Part shown: piece by piece, positions 63,831 to 64,000 of the stretch
Position numbering within the stretch: the first letter of the stretch is position 1
Layout: each line of letters starts with the position of its first letter
NCBI GenBank assembly: GCA_930633495.1
Contig: CAKNFJ010000001.1
Location: forward strand, 310,001-374,000
From: Hyphomicrobiales bacterium
Lineage (GTDB): Bacteria > Pseudomonadota > Alphaproteobacteria > Rhizobiales > Beijerinckiaceae
DNA length: 64,000 bases
Direction: 5' to 3'
Translations under genes and position numbers: made by a program
The notes under the pieces: generated by a model
Told to the model about the DNA's origin: nothing
Seen by the model: only the letters and a program-made list of their open reading frames with translations
The model's database searches: none

Positions 63831-64000
63831 CGACGTCACGAAATTGGCACTCCCGCTCGCTAAGAGCCGCCGAGCATACTAAGCTACCGCAACTACCATA
63901 AAGGTTCCGGCAAGACGAGCAATTCGATCATCGACATCGAAATTTAACGTAAACATCTTCCTATTGTGCAAATTTAAGAGATATTGCAGGGAATTGGCTA
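63831..64000 (-). promoter_or_regulatory. Upstream region of the type I secretion locus
   Basis: AT-rich sequence at the end of the window (for example GAAATTTAACGTAAACATC). It probably contains the promoter for hlyD and the regulator gene, but no defined motif could be assigned, and the window ends here. Confidence 0.35.

Overview
The window is GC-rich chromosomal DNA of an alphaproteobacterium, most likely of the order Hyphomicrobiales (Bosea-like; genus inferred). The support is the pyrB-pyrC'-plsY-dprA order, an imuA-imuB-dnaE2 cassette behind a GTTC-N7-GTTC LexA box, giant DUF5801/VCBS secreted proteins, and the style of the dispersed intergenic palindromes. No rRNA, tRNA, prophage, transposase or CRISPR array was seen.

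Layout. 1-2.7 kb: two small exported proteins, an AEC permease and a small hypothetical gene. 2.7-7.1 kb: a minus-strand housekeeping operon, pyrB, a dihydroorotase-like pyrC that has lost its HxH metal ligands, plsY and dprA. 7.1-15.2 kb: a serine hydrolase, panB, topA, a RidA protein next to a DUF2778 (Tlde1-like) protein, and an MFS permease. 15.5-23.6 kb: a divergent CoA-dependent aromatic acid cluster resembling aerobic 2-aminobenzoyl-CoA (abm) or salicylyl-CoA catabolism: monooxygenase/reductase fusion on one strand, then SDR, MarR, enoyl-CoA hydratase, acyl-CoA dehydrogenase, CoA ligase and RidA on the other. 23.7-27.0 kb: assimilatory sulfate operon cysH-cysD-cysN; CysN ends in a DUF2061-like membrane segment instead of an APS kinase. 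27.3-33.2 kb: the SOS mutagenesis cassette imuA-imuB-dnaE2; dnaE2 carries an in-frame palindromic repeat whose twin lies in an intergenic spacer at 15.4 kb. 33.6-36.2 kb: cardiolipin synthase and an EEP-family protein. 36.4-39.3 kb: a GntR regulator, a DHDPS-family enzyme and a hydroxyproline epimerase-type gene, with matching TTGTCGACAA operators. 39.5-41.2 kb: a cupin, palindromes and a secreted hypothetical.

41.3-63.8 kb is a complete type I secretion locus, all on the minus strand: HlyD adaptor, an RHH plus PAS-like regulator translationally coupled to it, a 5,236-residue adhesin-like substrate, a small exported cysteine-containing protein, a TolC-family channel, the ABC exporter and possibly the secreted hypothetical downstream. 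The substrate contains two exact-period tandem arrays (5 x 741 bp and 6 x 732 bp), 8.1 kb of nearly identical DNA.

The least explained items are the palindromic insertion in dnaE2, the RHH/PAS regulator of the secretion locus, the homogenised adhesin arrays, the CysN-DUF2061 fusion, and a GntR operator that covers its own gene's Shine-Dalgarno sequence.
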